Positions 1 through 9,953 of a stretch of 44,570 nt of DNA are shown here, piece by piece (position 1 is the first letter of the stretch; each line of letters opens with the position of its first letter). Source of the DNA: Thermoguttaceae bacterium (GTDB lineage: Bacteria > Planctomycetota > Planctomycetia > Pirellulales > Thermoguttaceae); contig JAFZNK010000148.1 of the NCBI GenBank assembly GCA_017550965.1, positions 1-44,570 on the forward strand, in the 5' to 3' direction. Under the pieces are notes generated by a model. It did not search any database and was not told where the DNA came from. It saw only the letters and a list, made by a program, of their open reading frames with translations. The translations under genes and the position numbers were made by a program.

Positions 1-185
1 CCCCAAAACGCGCCGGCGCGAACGCCCCTGTTTGACGAGTTTCGCTTTTTTGCAAGATTCGCCGCAAGTTTGACGGTTGGGGAACGTATGACGATTAAGC
101 GCTCGGCGCTTGTTTCGTATTGGCCGCGCGAGCGGCTTTAATCGGTCGACAGAATTAACGACGCGAATTACGGAAAGGTTGCGTT
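1..185. other. Upstream region of clpX
   Basis: No coding region could be supported in this stretch. A GGAAAGG Shine-Dalgarno-like sequence at 172-178 sits 7 nt before the ATG at 186 and fixes the clpX start. The preceding gene, which in many bacteria is clpP, would lie outside the window. Confidence 0.5.
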
Positions 186-1522
186 ATGTTCGACGAACAC
201 GACAATTGTAGCTCAGATTCTCACGATTCCGGCTCGGAAGGAAAGAAGAACGCCTACTGCTCGTTCTGCCGAAAGAACTACAGAGACGTCGGGCCGTTGG
301 TCGAGGGGCCTGGCGACGTCTACATTTGCGGGGAATGCGTTGAGCTTTGCAACACGATCTTAGCGCAAGAGCGTCGTCGCCGTCGCGGCGACAAATCGTT
401 AGGCCGCGTTCCTTCTCCAAGAGAATTACTCGAAAAGCTCGACGAATATATCGTCGGACAAGACTACGCTAAAAAGACGCTTTCTGTCGCCGTCCATAAC
501 CATTATAAACGCATTGCGACCCAATGCGATTCGAGCGACGTCGAGTTGGGCAAGTCGAACGTGCTGTTGCTCGGTCCGACCGGCTCCGGCAAGACTCTTC
601 TGGCGCAAACCCTTGCGAAAACGCTCGACGTCCCGTTTGCCATCGGAGACGCGACGACGCTCACCGAGGCGGGGTACGTCGGAGAAGACGTCGAAAATCT
701 CATTTTAAAACTCCTTCGCGCCGCCGATTTTGACGTCGAGCGCGCTCAGCGGGGGATTATCTATATCGACGAAATCGACAAGATCGGGAAGACGAGTCAA
801 AACGTGTCGATCACGCGCGACGTTTCCGGAGAAGGGGTTCAGCAGTCGCTGCTCAAAATGCTCGAAGGCACGATCGCGAACGTGCCGCCTCAGGGGGGGC
901 GCAAACATCCCGATCAGCAATACGTTCAAGTCGACACGTCGAATATTCTTTTCATTTGCGGCGGCGCTTTTGTCGGAATCGACAAGATAATCGAGAACCG
1001 CATGGGCAAGCGGTCGATCGGGTTCGTTTCCCCCGGCTCCGAGGAAAAACAGCGCTCCAGCCGCGCCCGACTGCGCAGTCTGTCGTGCGAAGTCGACGAG
1101 AAACCGTCGGTGTTGGAGAACGTTACGCCCGACGACCTTTGCGAATACGGACTCATTCCGGAGCTTATCGGTCGACTTCCGGTCGTCGCGACGCTCGATC
1201 CTCTTTCGGAATCGACGCTCTGCCGCGTCTTGCGCGAGCCGAAAAATTAGCTGTCAAACAAGATAAGAAGCTCTTTGAGATGGAAGGCGCCGAACTGGAA
1301 TTTTCCGAAGACGCGCTTCGCGCGATCGCCGCGACGTCGATGGAAACGCAGACGGGCGCGAGGGGGCTGCGATCCGTTCTCGAAACGCTTATGCTCGAGC
1401 CGATGTTCGCATTGCCCGACCGACCCAAAGGGGAACGGTACTATATCACGCGGGAAATGGTCGAGGGAAAAGTCCCCGTCACCCCCGAGCCCGAACAACG
1501 CGAGTCGCTTAAATCCGCGTAA
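186..1522 (+). CDS. clpX: ClpX, ATP-dependent unfoldase of the ClpXP protease (frame broken near 1247)
   Basis: AAA+ unfoldase that recognises, unfolds and feeds substrates to ClpP in the cytosol. The N-terminal zinc-binding domain has four cysteines (C25, C28, C48, C51). Then follow Walker A GPTGSGKT (residues 130-137), the pore loop GYVGEDVE, Walker B around 190-198 (IIYIDEID), an RKH loop ([10 protein letters not shown]), and the GxxIGRLPV region. The first frame ends with EPKN and a TAG at 1248-1250. The remaining family C-terminus ([14 protein letters not shown]..., sensor-2 motif GARGLRS) continues at once in the -1 frame from 1247 to 1522. Joined, the product is about 445 aa, close to normal ClpX length, so one base seems to be missing in the run CCGAAAAATTAG. 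A sequencing or assembly indel is the likeliest cause; a true mutation or recoding is possible. ClpX identity is certain. Confidence 0.95.
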
Positions 1523-1688
1523 AAGCTTGACGTCGGCGTCGCCGCTGACGGCGCGCGCTTCCGCGCGGGTCCGGCGGCGTATGGCGTATGCGCCGTCGAC
1601 GCGGCGTTCTCTAACCGACGCGTCGCCTAACCTATTCTCTTTCTCTAATAGCGCGACGCTTTTCCAACGTTTTCTGTTCCTGTTATTC
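1523..1688. other. clpX-rpn intergenic region with GC hairpin repeat
   Basis: No gene is seen. The sequence CGCGCTTCCGCGCGG at 1554-1568 is the reverse complement of the GC hairpin module (CCGCGCGGAAGCGCG) found with the dispersed GACCAACGGGAG repeats elsewhere in the window. It may also help terminate clpX transcription, but no T-tract follows it directly. Confidence 0.5.
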
Positions 1689-1717
1689 TTGACTCTGATA
1701 TAACGTCGCTGTATAAT
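1689..1717 (+). promoter_or_regulatory. Sigma-70 promoter of the Rpn-family gene
   Basis: TTGACT (1689-1694), a 17-nt spacer and TATAAT (1712-1717) form a near-consensus housekeeping promoter. The predicted transcription start is about 15 nt before the ATG at 1738, so the leader is very short. Confidence 0.75.
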
Positions 1718-1737
1718 AGGTCGTGGAGGGAAAGATC

Positions 1738-2553
1738 ATGAACGAATTTATCTCTGCTTCTCACGACGTGGCTTTTAAGGCGTTGTTTGTCCGAAATCCC
1801 GATATTCTCAAAGCGTTTCTTAACGACTCGCTTGAACTGAACCTTACGGACGACGACACAATTAAGATCCTGAGCCCGGAAGATATTCCCAACTTCGCCG
1901 AAGGTAAGGTCAGTCGATTCGACGTTCACGTCAGAACGGCGAATCGACGCTACAACGTCGAAATGCAGGCCAGCAGAACGGGGTTCAGCGCGGAACGCGT
2001 TTTATATTACTGGAGTCAACTTTACGGGGACGGATTTGAGTCGGGGAACAGGTACGAAGAACTTGACCAAACGTATTCGATAAACGTTCTCGGTTTCAAT
2101 TATTTTAAGTGCAAGAAATATCATTCGTCGTTTTCCATTTTCGAAGACGAGCGTTTTGAGCGCCTGACCGACAAATTGTCGATTCACATCTTCGAATTGC
2201 CGAAAGTTCCTGGGGAGTTAATACCGGGCGATCATACGCAGGATTGGATGGAGATAATCAAGGCGGACACAGAAGAAGCGTTAGAAACGATTAGAGCAAG
2301 AACGGAGAATCCCATGATTAACAAAGCGATTGACTCAATTTACCGTTTAAACGCCGACGAGAGACTTCGCGAACAAATTCGCGTCCAGAGAAAGGCGGAG
2401 CTCGATTACGGCAACGACATGGCCGTTGCCAAAGCGAAGGGCATAGAAATAGGCGAAGCCAAAGCTTATTCCGACGTCGTAGAGAATATGCGCCGCAACG
2501 GCTTTTCAGAAGAGCAAATTAAGCTAATCGTAGGCGCCGGTTATAAAGATTGA
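1738..2553 (+). CDS. Rpn family recombination-promoting nuclease / PD-(D/E)XK transposase-like protein
   Basis: The family comprises PD-(D/E)XK-fold proteins related to E. coli RpnA-E, which promote RecA-independent recombination and cleave DNA. The start is ATG 1738, preceded by GGAGGG at 1725-1730; an in-frame GTG at 1723 overlaps the ribosome site and is less likely. The N-terminus (SASHDVAFKALF) and the core FDVHVRT...YNVEMQ, with the D...ExQ catalytic signature near residues 60-80, are characteristic. The C-terminal tail (AKAKGIEIGEAKA then EEQIKLIVGAGY) is the typical Rpn end. At 271 aa it is full length for the family. It is monocistronic with its own strong promoter, between clpX and a convergent lipase gene. 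Activity in vivo is inferred from the family. Confidence 0.85.
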   Translation: MNEFISASHDVAFKALFVRNPDILKAFLNDSLELNLTDDDTIKILSPEDIPNFAEGKVSRFDVHVRTANRRYNVEMQASRTGFSAERVLYYWSQLYGDGFESGNRYEELDQTYSINVLGFNYFKCKKYHSSFSIFEDERFERLTDKLSIHIFELPKVPGELIPGDHTQDWMEIIKADTEEALETIRARTENPMINKAIDSIYRLNADERLREQIRVQRKAELDYGNDMAVAKAKGIEIGEAKAYSDVVENMRRNGFSEEQIKLIVGAGYKD

Positions 2554-2846
2554 GAGCGGAGCGGAAAAGCCTCTGAAATTGGATCGTTTGAAATGAAATT
2601 GACGTCGCCGCAAACGGTAGCGCGCTTCCTGGATCCGCCTCCCGTTGTCGGCTCTGTTGCGCGGACGCGGCAGACAAACAAAGCGACGCCAAAACACACG
2701 ATTCTCCAAATAACGCGACGCCATAACGTATATCCATCCGGGGATTTACATCACCGGCTTGTGCGGCGACGTTCAAGCGCATGTCCGAGCCGTTCGCTGT
2801 AGCGAACGGGTTGATTGAACAACGCGACGCGTTTCTACCGAACAAT
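2554..2846. other. Intergenic region with dispersed repeat and REP-like hairpin
   Basis: No gene is supported here. The reverse-orientation core CCGCCTCCCGTTGTCGG (2636-2652) with CGCGCTTCCTGGAT next to it matches a block at 32761-32790 read on the other strand. A hairpin of two 8-bp arms (CCGTTCGC/GCGAACGG) with loop TGTA lies at 2790-2809. The genes on either side converge, so this could be a shared termination zone. Confidence 0.55.
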
Positions 2847-3671
2847 CTACAAACCTCTTTCTTTTAACCCGCTTACGATATCGACATAGACGTCGCGGAT
2901 ATCGGAGACGTTCGGTCCCGTTTTTCTCGATAAGCGTCGTCGCCGGAAATCGATAGCGTCGATATGTGAGATTCCGCGATACGAGTTCGAGCGAACAATA
3001 TGAAAATCGGACCCCCATTTGGCGGATTCGACCGTCACTAATCCGTCGTTGTCTCCTTCGACGCGTTTTACGACCAGATAGGCGACAGACTCAATAATAT
3101 CGGAGAGCGGACGACTCATAACGCAAGCGAAGCTCTGATAATAGATTCCGGGAACGTCGGAATTCTGTTCGTTAAACTTGCGCATGTAGTCCGTGGAGAG
3201 CGCCGCGCACGTTTTCAAGAAATCGGGGCGCTTGTCTCCCATGAGGCGGGCCGCGACGTTCACGACAAACGCCGCAGCCTTCCAAAAAGGTTTTGGAATC
3301 GCAAGGAGTTTGTCCATCGTTTTCGAACCGCGATGGGGCGTCGCTATCGTCGTGATACTGGCGATCTTATCCCCGCAACCAAAAGACGACGCGGCCATTC
3401 TTGAGTCCAGCCCGCCCTTGGAGTGCGCGACGACATTCACTTTTTCACCGCCGGTCTCGAGCAGGATCTCGTCGATTCTTCGGGAAAGAAACTCCGCGTT
3501 TGTCTCGACGCTCGCCCAGCAGTCCTGACGACCGTAATAAACGACGGCTCCTTCTTTTTTAAGCGCCGAGGGTATTCTTCCCCAATAGCTGAACAACATG
3601 AGAAAGCGATCGCGTAAGCCCGCGCCGTGGACTAAAACGATCGGATATTTCGTCTGACACTTCGATCCCAT
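2847..3671 (-). CDS. Alpha/beta-hydrolase, triacylglycerol lipase-like
   Basis: An alpha/beta-hydrolase of the bacterial lipase type with 274 residues. An oxyanion-hole motif VHGAG lies at 14-18 and the nucleophile elbow AHSKGG at 82-87 (Ser84). ATPHRGS follows, as in lipases that act on long-chain esters. EGDNDGLVTVES (around 210) and SHIDAIDF (around 240) are likely to supply the Asp and His. There is no signal peptide, so it is predicted to be cytosolic. It starts 41 nt after the stop of the 2060-aa helicase gene on the same strand, so the two are probably co-transcribed. Phospholipase or lipase effectors occur in antiphage systems, but a defence role here is only inference from position. 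No clear Shine-Dalgarno is seen before the chosen ATG. Confidence 0.75.
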   Translation of the reverse strand: MGSKCQTKYPIVLVHGAGLRDRFLMLFSYWGRIPSALKKEGAVVYYGRQDCWASVETNAEFLSRRIDEILLETGGEKVNVVAHSKGGLDSRMAASSFGCGDKIASITTIATPHRGSKTMDKLLAIPKPFWKAAAFVVNVAARLMGDKRPDFLKTCAALSTDYMRKFNEQNSDVPGIYYQSFACVMSRPLSDIIESVAYLVVKRVEGDNDGLVTVESAKWGSDFHIVRSNSYRGISHIDAIDFRRRRLSRKTGPNVSDIRDVYVDIVSGLKERGL

Positions 3672-3712
3672 AATAGTTGCTCATAGGCGACGTCGAACGA
3701 CAGTCGTCCAGG

Positions 3713-6700
3713 TTACTCCGCAATCTTGACTTTATCGTCGACGATCTCGATTCGGCCTTGTTGCAGGAGCAAGTCAAACGCTTCGTCCATCGCGGCGGCG
3801 ACGGCGGGGGTCATGCGCGCAAAACGGTACGCGCGCGCGGTTTCGGCGCACAACTGGGCTTTATTGGGGCCGACGCTCTTGCTTAGCACTGCGAACATCG
3901 CTTCCGCCAATTCCTCGGGGGAGATGTGCGCGATATTCTTTCTCGTGTTGACGCGCGGCTTAATCGTCGTATATCCGACCGGGAAGAAGAAATCGCCTTT
4001 GCGAATAATCGGCGCGATTTGACGGATCTGTTCGGACACGTCTTGTTTGAGTTTCTCCGTAACTCTTTTTGCCGACGTTCTTTCGGCGATCATTTTACAA
4101 ATGACGTCGAAGTGGACGGGATAGCGTTGGTTCACAATCGCCAGGATATAGTCGGGGAGGAAGTTCTTACTCGATTTGGGAGAAAGACCTTTGGTCGAGA
4201 CTTCCGGTTCCTCTTCAAAATCGTAGAGATTATCCTCGTCTTCCGGCGAATCGACGCGTTCTTCCAGAGAGATTAAATCTTCCGCTTCCATCTCCTCGGG
4301 AGCGGGCGCCGAAGCGGGGGCGGGCTCTTTGTTTTCCTCGCTACTGAGCGCGTTTTCCACCGCTTCGATCAGAAGCTTTCCTTCCGCTTCCGGATCTTTG
4401 ATCCAGTCGGTCGACCAGACGCGATAGAGTTTCCAGCCCATATTTTTCAAAACGTCGCGTCGCAAGCGGTCGCGATCGCGCGCGGTTCTCGCGGAATGAT
4501 ACGCGGGGCCGTCGCATTCGATTCCGATAACGTATCGACTGGGATCGTTGGGATTTTTAACCGCCATGTCGATACGGTATCCGGAGCATCCGACCTGGGG
4601 CGACAACTGATATCCCTTGTTAAGAAGGAAGTTGTAAACCTCTTTTTCAAAGGGATAGTCCTGCCAGACGTCTTCGTCCGCCGAAGATTTGCCCTGCAGC
4701 GCGTCAAAGCCGTTTTGCGCGAACTCGATGTAAGAGCGCAGGAGTTTCGGCCCGTCCGCCGAGACGCGATCGACGTCTATGTCGTTTGGCAAAATCGAGC
4801 CGACCAATTTAATGTTGTACTTCGCGCGCGTGATCGCGACGTTCAGCCGACGCTCGCCGCCGACTTTGCTGAGCGGTCCGAAATTCATGCGGAACACGCC
4901 TTTGGAATCTTTCGCGTAACCGATGCTGAAAATGATCGTGTCTCGTTCGTCCCCCTGGACGTTTTCCAGGTTCTTGACGAAGAACGATTCGTCGCCGTCT
5001 TCTTTGAAGAAACTTTCGTATTGCGGATTCTTCAGGCGCGTTTCCCGAATCGCCGTTTCGATGGCTTGTTGTTGCACTTCGCCAAACGCGACGACGCCGA
5101 GCGAGCGCCTGGGATTGTCTTTGAAATGCTTAAAGACAAGTTCCGCGACGCGTTGCGCTTCGAGAACGTTTCCTTTTTTGCCGCCGCGATCGTAATAACC
5201 TTCCGGGACGTAGATATATTCGACCCCGGCGTCGGGCGCTTTGTCGACGACCGAAGGGAACGTAACGAGCTCGTTGCGGTAGATTTTGGCGTTGGAGAAG
5301 GCGATTAAATGCTCGTGCCGACTGCGATAATGCCATAGGAGCGTTTTGACCGGGAGTCTATTGGCTTCGTCCAAAACCGACTCGTACGCGCCAAGTTCGT
5401 CGTCTTCTTCCTCGTCGTCGTCATAGTCGTCGCCGTCGGAGGTCGACGCGGAGAAGAAGTTTGTCGGCGGGAGCTGTTTGCTGTCTCCGGTGATAATGAC
5501 CTGCTTGCCGCGAGCGATGGATCCGATCGCGTTTTCCGTGCAGATCTGAGACGCTTCGTCGAATATAACCGCGTCAAATTCATACGCTTCCGACTCGAGG
5601 AAGAGACTGACGGTCAACGGGGACGTCATCATACACGGTTTCAGCGACAGCAACAGGTTCGGAATTTGTCGGAACAGTTTTCGTATCGGCATGATTCGTC
5701 GCTGTTTGCCGAGTTCGCGTCTTAACACGTCGATTTCGTCGCCCCCGCTGGTCAGTTTGTACGGCAACGGAAGCGCGTTGATTAAAACGTCTCTGATTCG
5801 GGCTTTGGCGATTTCAAATTGCAACTTGTCCAATTTGGAGAACTGTTCGACGGCGTCGTCTTGTTTCTTTCGACGGAAATCCATGACGGCGGGATATTTG
5901 GGAAGGATCGCGTCGAGCCACATGTGGAAGAATCGTTTCTGGAAGACGGGCAGGATATGATCCGACTTGATCTCCTGTTCTTCAACTTGTCGCACGAACT
6001 CGGCGAGTCCGCCTTCCGCGCAGGCTTTTGCCGCTTTTTTATAATCGATCCATTCCTCGAGCGCCGACAAGCCGCTTCCGCACTGTCGAACACGGTCGGA
6101 CAGTTCCTGTAAGTCCTTTTGCTGGAAAGCGTCGGGGTTTTCAAAATGCTCGGCGAACCATTGCAAATCGGCGTCCAGTCCCGGAAGCTTTCTGGAAACT
6201 CGTTCTTCGAACGTTTTGCACGCGTCGATCGCCGTCGAATCGGAGCAAATCCGATTGACAAACTCTTCGTTGGGCGAATATTGGCGAATCGCGTTTTTGA
6301 ATTCGGTCGTCCATTCCAGCGCTTTTCGAACGTTCGGCCATGAGGTCGCCGCTCTGTCGTAAAGAAAATCGTAGCGTTCTTTTAACGCTTGTTCGTTCGC
6401 GACGAATTCGGCGAGCATGCCTTTCATTCCGGCAAGAATCGCCTTGCTCTTCGCGATTGTCTGATAAGCGTTTAGATACTTGTCGATCGCGGGATAGTCG
6501 GTCTTTCCGTAGGAAACGAGGTCGCCGAACACCGCGATTAGTTGTGCGAACGAACGGTTAAATTCTTCTTTTTCTTTACGTTCCGACTCCAGGGCTACGA
6601 GCGTTTCAAACGCCGCGCGTTCGGTAATTCTTTCGTCTTTGTTTTTCCAACAGCTTTGAAACGCGTCCTTATCGTCGACGAGCCGCTTGCGAAAATCGGC

Positions 6701-9700
6701 GATTAAATCGAGCGCCGTTCGAACGTAATCCCAGGACGTCGCCAATCCGTTGTACAACAATCCGTATTGACGCGTGAGTTTTTCGTTTTGAGGATCAAAT
6801 TCGCGAAGAATCTCAAGTTCTTCGTCGATAAGCGCGTACGCCTTCAGAAGCTTTTCGCAGACGTTCAGCTCGCTCTTGATCGCCTGGAAGTCGGTCTCTT
6901 CGTATCGGAACGCGTCGCTAAACGTCGTTTTCAGACGGGAACAATCGCGATCCAGTTCTTTTCGAATCTCGTCGATTTCTTTGAGATTCGTCAAGGCGGA
7001 AAGAATCGTCACGTCGTCGATTTTATGAGCGAAGTCTTTGTATAACGCGCTCATCGCGCGTCGGTCCGCGCGATAGCTGCCGATGAGGATCTTGAAGAAC
7101 GATCGGTAATGCGCCTTATGGCGAGCGAGTATCTTTTCGTAATCGAGATCGAGAATCTCCCGGTTGAATTTTTGTAAAACTTCCGAGCGTAACCGTTGAA
7201 TTTCAGACGACTTTTCCTCGACGAGCGCCAGTTCTTTTTGGCAGAGATCGAAGAGATTGTCTTCGCTCATTTTGGAAAGAACGGGATCCTTGGCGGCAAA
7301 GGCTTTAAGACGCGCGCGAAGGTCTTCGAGCGCGTCGGGCGTTTTCAACGCGTCCGCGTCGGGAACGGCGAATCCTTCGTTTTTAGTCAGCGCCGCCACG
7401 ACTTCCCTGAGTTCTTTCGCGTTGTCGAAGAACTTGTTTTTCCTGTCTTCGCAACTCTTGACGTCGTCTTTAATTGTCGCCGCGTCTTTCCAAAGCGAAT
7501 CGTTGGAAATCAGAGTAAAAGGATCGGACGATTCCGCAAGGGCGGCGTCAAGACGGTAGTTCTGTCGAACTTCGTTTTCAAACGGAAGATAAGAGCTTCG
7601 ATAGCCGGACAGAATCCCCTGATAATCGATTTTATAAACGTCGTCGGCAAATCGACGCGTCATTGTTTCTTTTCTCGCGTCGGCGCGTCTTTTTTGATCC
7701 TCCGCTTTTCGACGTTCCGCCAGGAAGGAGTCGACGTCGGGCAGCGCCGCGATTTGAGACAAAACGCGGTCTTTTTCAAGGAGTCGATCGAGAATCCCCT
7801 GTTCGGAGTCCAGCGCGCCCGAGCTGTTCAGATCGCGGGTCTCGCGAATTGCGACCTCGCCTATTCCCAACGCGTTGATTTCGCGATACGCCTTTTGTAA
7901 TTCCGAAACTTTTTCGTTATACGCGGACGTTTTTTCTTCGTATTCGGAGACTTGCCCGAGCGCCGAGTCGACGTCAAATTGGTCCGTTGCCCATAGGGTC
8001 GGAATTCTCGGAGATCGCGCGGCGACGGCGAACAGCCCCGACGAGTCTTTCAGACGCTGATAAGAGCAAACGACGTCGAGATTAGTCGCGGCGAGTATCT
8101 CCTGAGCGGCCGCGGCGACTTCGTGAAGTTTGTCGGCGGTCGCGGGGAGCCGACCCTGAACGGCGAGGCGAAGTTCGTTGTTGATCGCTTGAACGTTGGA
8201 GCCGCGCCACGGGTTCCGGTCGATTCCGCCGGGCGATTGTTCGACGATTCGCTGATACTCTTTGACCGATCGCGCGTATTGATTGTATCGTTCCGCGTCG
8301 ACTTCGCCGATATTCTCGACGTTAAGCGCGACGTCTTCGTATTGTTGAAGACCGGCCAGAAGTCCGTTGACTTCGTAAATAGTTTTGCCCAGCGGAGCGA
8401 CGGGCTCGAAAATCTGCTCGGCGTATTGATTTAAGGTCTCGCGAGTTTGATACAGTTCTTCAAGTTTGTCGAGCGCGTCCTGTTTGACGGAGCTTCTTTT
8501 TTCCGCGAGAGCTAGCGTCGTTCGCAGTTGCTCGAGCACCTCTTTTTTGTTCGCTTTACGACTGTGGAGCACGAGACAGAACTCTTTTAATCCGCACGCC
8601 GACAGACGTTTATAGACGACTTCAAGCGCCGCCTGCTTTTCCGCGACAAACAGCACTTTCTTACCGCTGGCGAGGAGTTCGGCGATAATATTGGAAATCG
8701 TCTGGCTCTTGCCCGTTCCCGGAGGGCCTTGCAACACAAAGCTGACGCCTTTCTTCGCGTACAGAACCGCGTCTTGTTGACTGGAGTCGGCGTCCAACAC
8801 CTGATAGACGTCCTCGGGCTTGAGCTGTTTGTCAAAATCGTAATTGTCGATTCCGTCCGGAATCTGCTGCAGCGCCGTAGGATCGCCGGCGATGGCGCGA
8901 ACGATTTGGTTGGAAACAATGTGTTCTTTGTTTCGAATCAAGTCGTTGTACATATTGATCTTTAGGAAGGAAAACAGACTCAGACCGACTTCCGGCGCGA
9001 CCGTCCAATCGCTCTTGACGCTTTCCCGAACCGAGTTCAGGTATTTTTCCAGATCGAAATCTTCTTCTTCAAATTCGGGGAGCGTTACTCCGAATTCGCT
9101 TTCCAACTTGAATTTTAACGCGGGGTTGACGACGATTTCGTCGTCGGTTTTTTGTAAGACGAACGGGGAGGAAATTGATTCGACGGTCAAACTTACGGGA
9201 ACGAGAATCAGCGGGGACGTCAGCGGGTCTTTTCCGGAACTCGTTTCCGACCATTTTAGAAAGCCGAACGCCAGATACAGAATATTGACGCCTTGCTCTT
9301 CAATGGCGAGCTTCGCCTGATTGCGGAGGTTCCTTAACGTCCTTTGCAATTCCTCCGCGCGTTGATTGGTCGTAACGTCGCCGGACGTATATTCTTCTTC
9401 GGCGGCGCTTTCTTTGTTTTCGTCCGTTTCGTCGGCGCTCTTTTCCGAATCGGGAGCCTTTTCTTCAGTTCCGTCGCCGGAGCCGTTTTCCCCGCCTTCG
9501 TTCACGACGTTTTCGCTTTTTTCCGAATCGACGTCGGTCGAGGCTTTTTCGACGACTTCGTTTTTGATCTTGCTTTCGTCGACGTTTTCCGCCTTTTCTT
9601 CAACGACTTCGCCTTCGTTCTTTTCGTCGTCGACCTTTTCGATATTCTCTTCGACGACGCTTTTTTTGCCCTTTTTACCTTTGGCGCCGGCTTCTTTCAG

Positions 9701-9895
9701 GGCTTCGGAATAAAACGGGAATTCCAGCGTCTTGTCGTTTTGTACGAGACTGTCCCAAAGAGCGAAGACGTCCGGTTTTTTAATTGAGAGCGTAGAGCGT
9801 TTGGTCTCGCGGTAATTGATCAGCCTGTTTCGCTTTCCCAGGTCGAGCAATTTGTTTTTCCAAATTTCAATCTTTTGATCAATAGTCAACGGCAT
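3713..9895 (-). CDS. Giant DUF4011-SF1 helicase-MTES_1575-type endonuclease-DUF3320 protein (Hhe-like antiphage protein)
   Basis: A 2060-aa protein. The N-terminal DUF4011 segment (KIEIWKNKLLDLGKRNRLINY) is followed by a Lys/Glu-rich acidic stretch (about 75-180). The split superfamily-1 helicase has Walker A QGPPGTGKS (about 387-396). A roughly 1000-aa charged helical, coiled-coil-like insert precedes Walker B FDEAS (near 1441), motif III GDSKQLPP (near 1471), motif V VQGDERD and motif VI NVAITRAK (near 1685). A Vsr/DUF559-like nuclease domain follows (about 1735-1830; YRIDMAV...GIECDG...RDVLKNMGWKLYRVWS, with D, E and the downstream region intact), then DUF3320 (about 1910-2040). DUF4011-helicase-Vsr proteins have been described as a single-gene antiphage system called Hhe (from memory); the match is by architecture. 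It is the first gene of a probable two-gene operon with the lipase. Confidence 0.88.
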   Translation of the reverse strand: MPLTIDQKIEIWKNKLLDLGKRNRLINYRETKRSTLSIKKPDVFALWDSLVQNDKTLEFPFYSEALKEAGAKGKKGKKSVVEENIEKVDDEKNEGEVVEEKAENVDESKIKNEVVEKASTDVDSEKSENVVNEGGENGSGDGTEEKAPDSEKSADETDENKESAAEEEYTSGDVTTNQRAEELQRTLRNLRNQAKLAIEEQGVNILYLAFGFLKWSETSSGKDPLTSPLILVPVSLTVESISSPFVLQKTDDEIVVNPALKFKLESEFGVTLPEFEEEDFDLEKYLNSVRESVKSDWTVAPEVGLSLFSFLKINMYNDLIRNKEHIVSNQIVRAIAGDPTALQQIPDGIDNYDFDKQLKPEDVYQVLDADSSQQDAVLYAKKGVSFVLQGPPGTGKSQTISNIIAELLASGKKVLFVAEKQAALEVVYKRLSACGLKEFCLVLHSRKANKKEVLEQLRTTLALAEKRSSVKQDALDKLEELYQTRETLNQYAEQIFEPVAPLGKTIYEVNGLLAGLQQYEDVALNVENIGEVDAERYNQYARSVKEYQRIVEQSPGGIDRNPWRGSNVQAINNELRLAVQGRLPATADKLHEVAAAAQEILAATNLDVVCSYQRLKDSSGLFAVAARSPRIPTLWATDQFDVDSALGQVSEYEEKTSAYNEKVSELQKAYREINALGIGEVAIRETRDLNSSGALDSEQGILDRLLEKDRVLSQIAALPDVDSFLAERRKAEDQKRRADARKETMTRRFADDVYKIDYQGILSGYRSSYLPFENEVRQNYRLDAALAESSDPFTLISNDSLWKDAATIKDDVKSCEDRKNKFFDNAKELREVVAALTKNEGFAVPDADALKTPDALEDLRARLKAFAAKDPVLSKMSEDNLFDLCQKELALVEEKSSEIQRLRSEVLQKFNREILDLDYEKILARHKAHYRSFFKILIGSYRADRRAMSALYKDFAHKIDDVTILSALTNLKEIDEIRKELDRDCSRLKTTFSDAFRYEETDFQAIKSELNVCEKLLKAYALIDEELEILREFDPQNEKLTRQYGLLYNGLATSWDYVRTALDLIADFRKRLVDDKDAFQSCWKNKDERITERAAFETLVALESERKEKEEFNRSFAQLIAVFGDLVSYGKTDYPAIDKYLNAYQTIAKSKAILAGMKGMLAEFVANEQALKERYDFLYDRAATSWPNVRKALEWTTEFKNAIRQYSPNEEFVNRICSDSTAIDACKTFEERVSRKLPGLDADLQWFAEHFENPDAFQQKDLQELSDRVRQCGSGLSALEEWIDYKKAAKACAEGGLAEFVRQVEEQEIKSDHILPVFQKRFFHMWLDAILPKYPAVMDFRRKKQDDAVEQFSKLDKLQFEIAKARIRDVLINALPLPYKLTSGGDEIDVLRRELGKQRRIMPIRKLFRQIPNLLLSLKPCMMTSPLTVSLFLESEAYEFDAVIFDEASQICTENAIGSIARGKQVIITGDSKQLPPTNFFSASTSDGDDYDDDEEEDDELGAYESVLDEANRLPVKTLLWHYRSRHEHLIAFSNAKIYRNELVTFPSVVDKAPDAGVEYIYVPEGYYDRGGKKGNVLEAQRVAELVFKHFKDNPRRSLGVVAFGEVQQQAIETAIRETRLKNPQYESFFKEDGDESFFVKNLENVQGDERDTIIFSIGYAKDSKGVFRMNFGPLSKVGGERRLNVAITRAKYNIKLVGSILPNDIDVDRVSADGPKLLRSYIEFAQNGFDALQGKSSADEDVWQDYPFEKEVYNFLLNKGYQLSPQVGCSGYRIDMAVKNPNDPSRYVIGIECDGPAYHSARTARDRDRLRRDVLKNMGWKLYRVWSTDWIKDPEAEGKLLIEAVENALSSEENKEPAPASAPAPEEMEAEDLISLEERVDSPEDEDNLYDFEEEPEVSTKGLSPKSSKNFLPDYILAIVNQRYPVHFDVICKMIAERTSAKRVTEKLKQDVSEQIRQIAPIIRKGDFFFPVGYTTIKPRVNTRKNIAHISPEELAEAMFAVLSKSVGPNKAQLCAETARAYRFARMTPAVAAAMDEAFDLLLQQGRIEIVDDKVKIAE

Positions 9896-9923
9896 TTTTC
9901 GCGGCGCCCTACGGTTTTGTTTT

Positions 9924-9953
9924 TATAACGGGGAATTCTTATAAACCTGTCAA
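9924..9953 (-). promoter_or_regulatory. Candidate sigma-70 promoter of the DUF4011 helicase gene
   Basis: On the minus strand a perfect -35 TTGACA (9948-9953) is followed after 18 nt by GTTATA (9924-9929), about 30 nt upstream of the ATG at 9895. The -35 is consensus and the -10 is weaker. Confidence 0.5.

Noticed and set aside
1241..1250. Programmed -1 frameshift in clpX
   Set aside because: The run reads G AAA AAT, not a standard X XXY YYZ slippery site, and I know of no clpX recoding. An indel is simpler.
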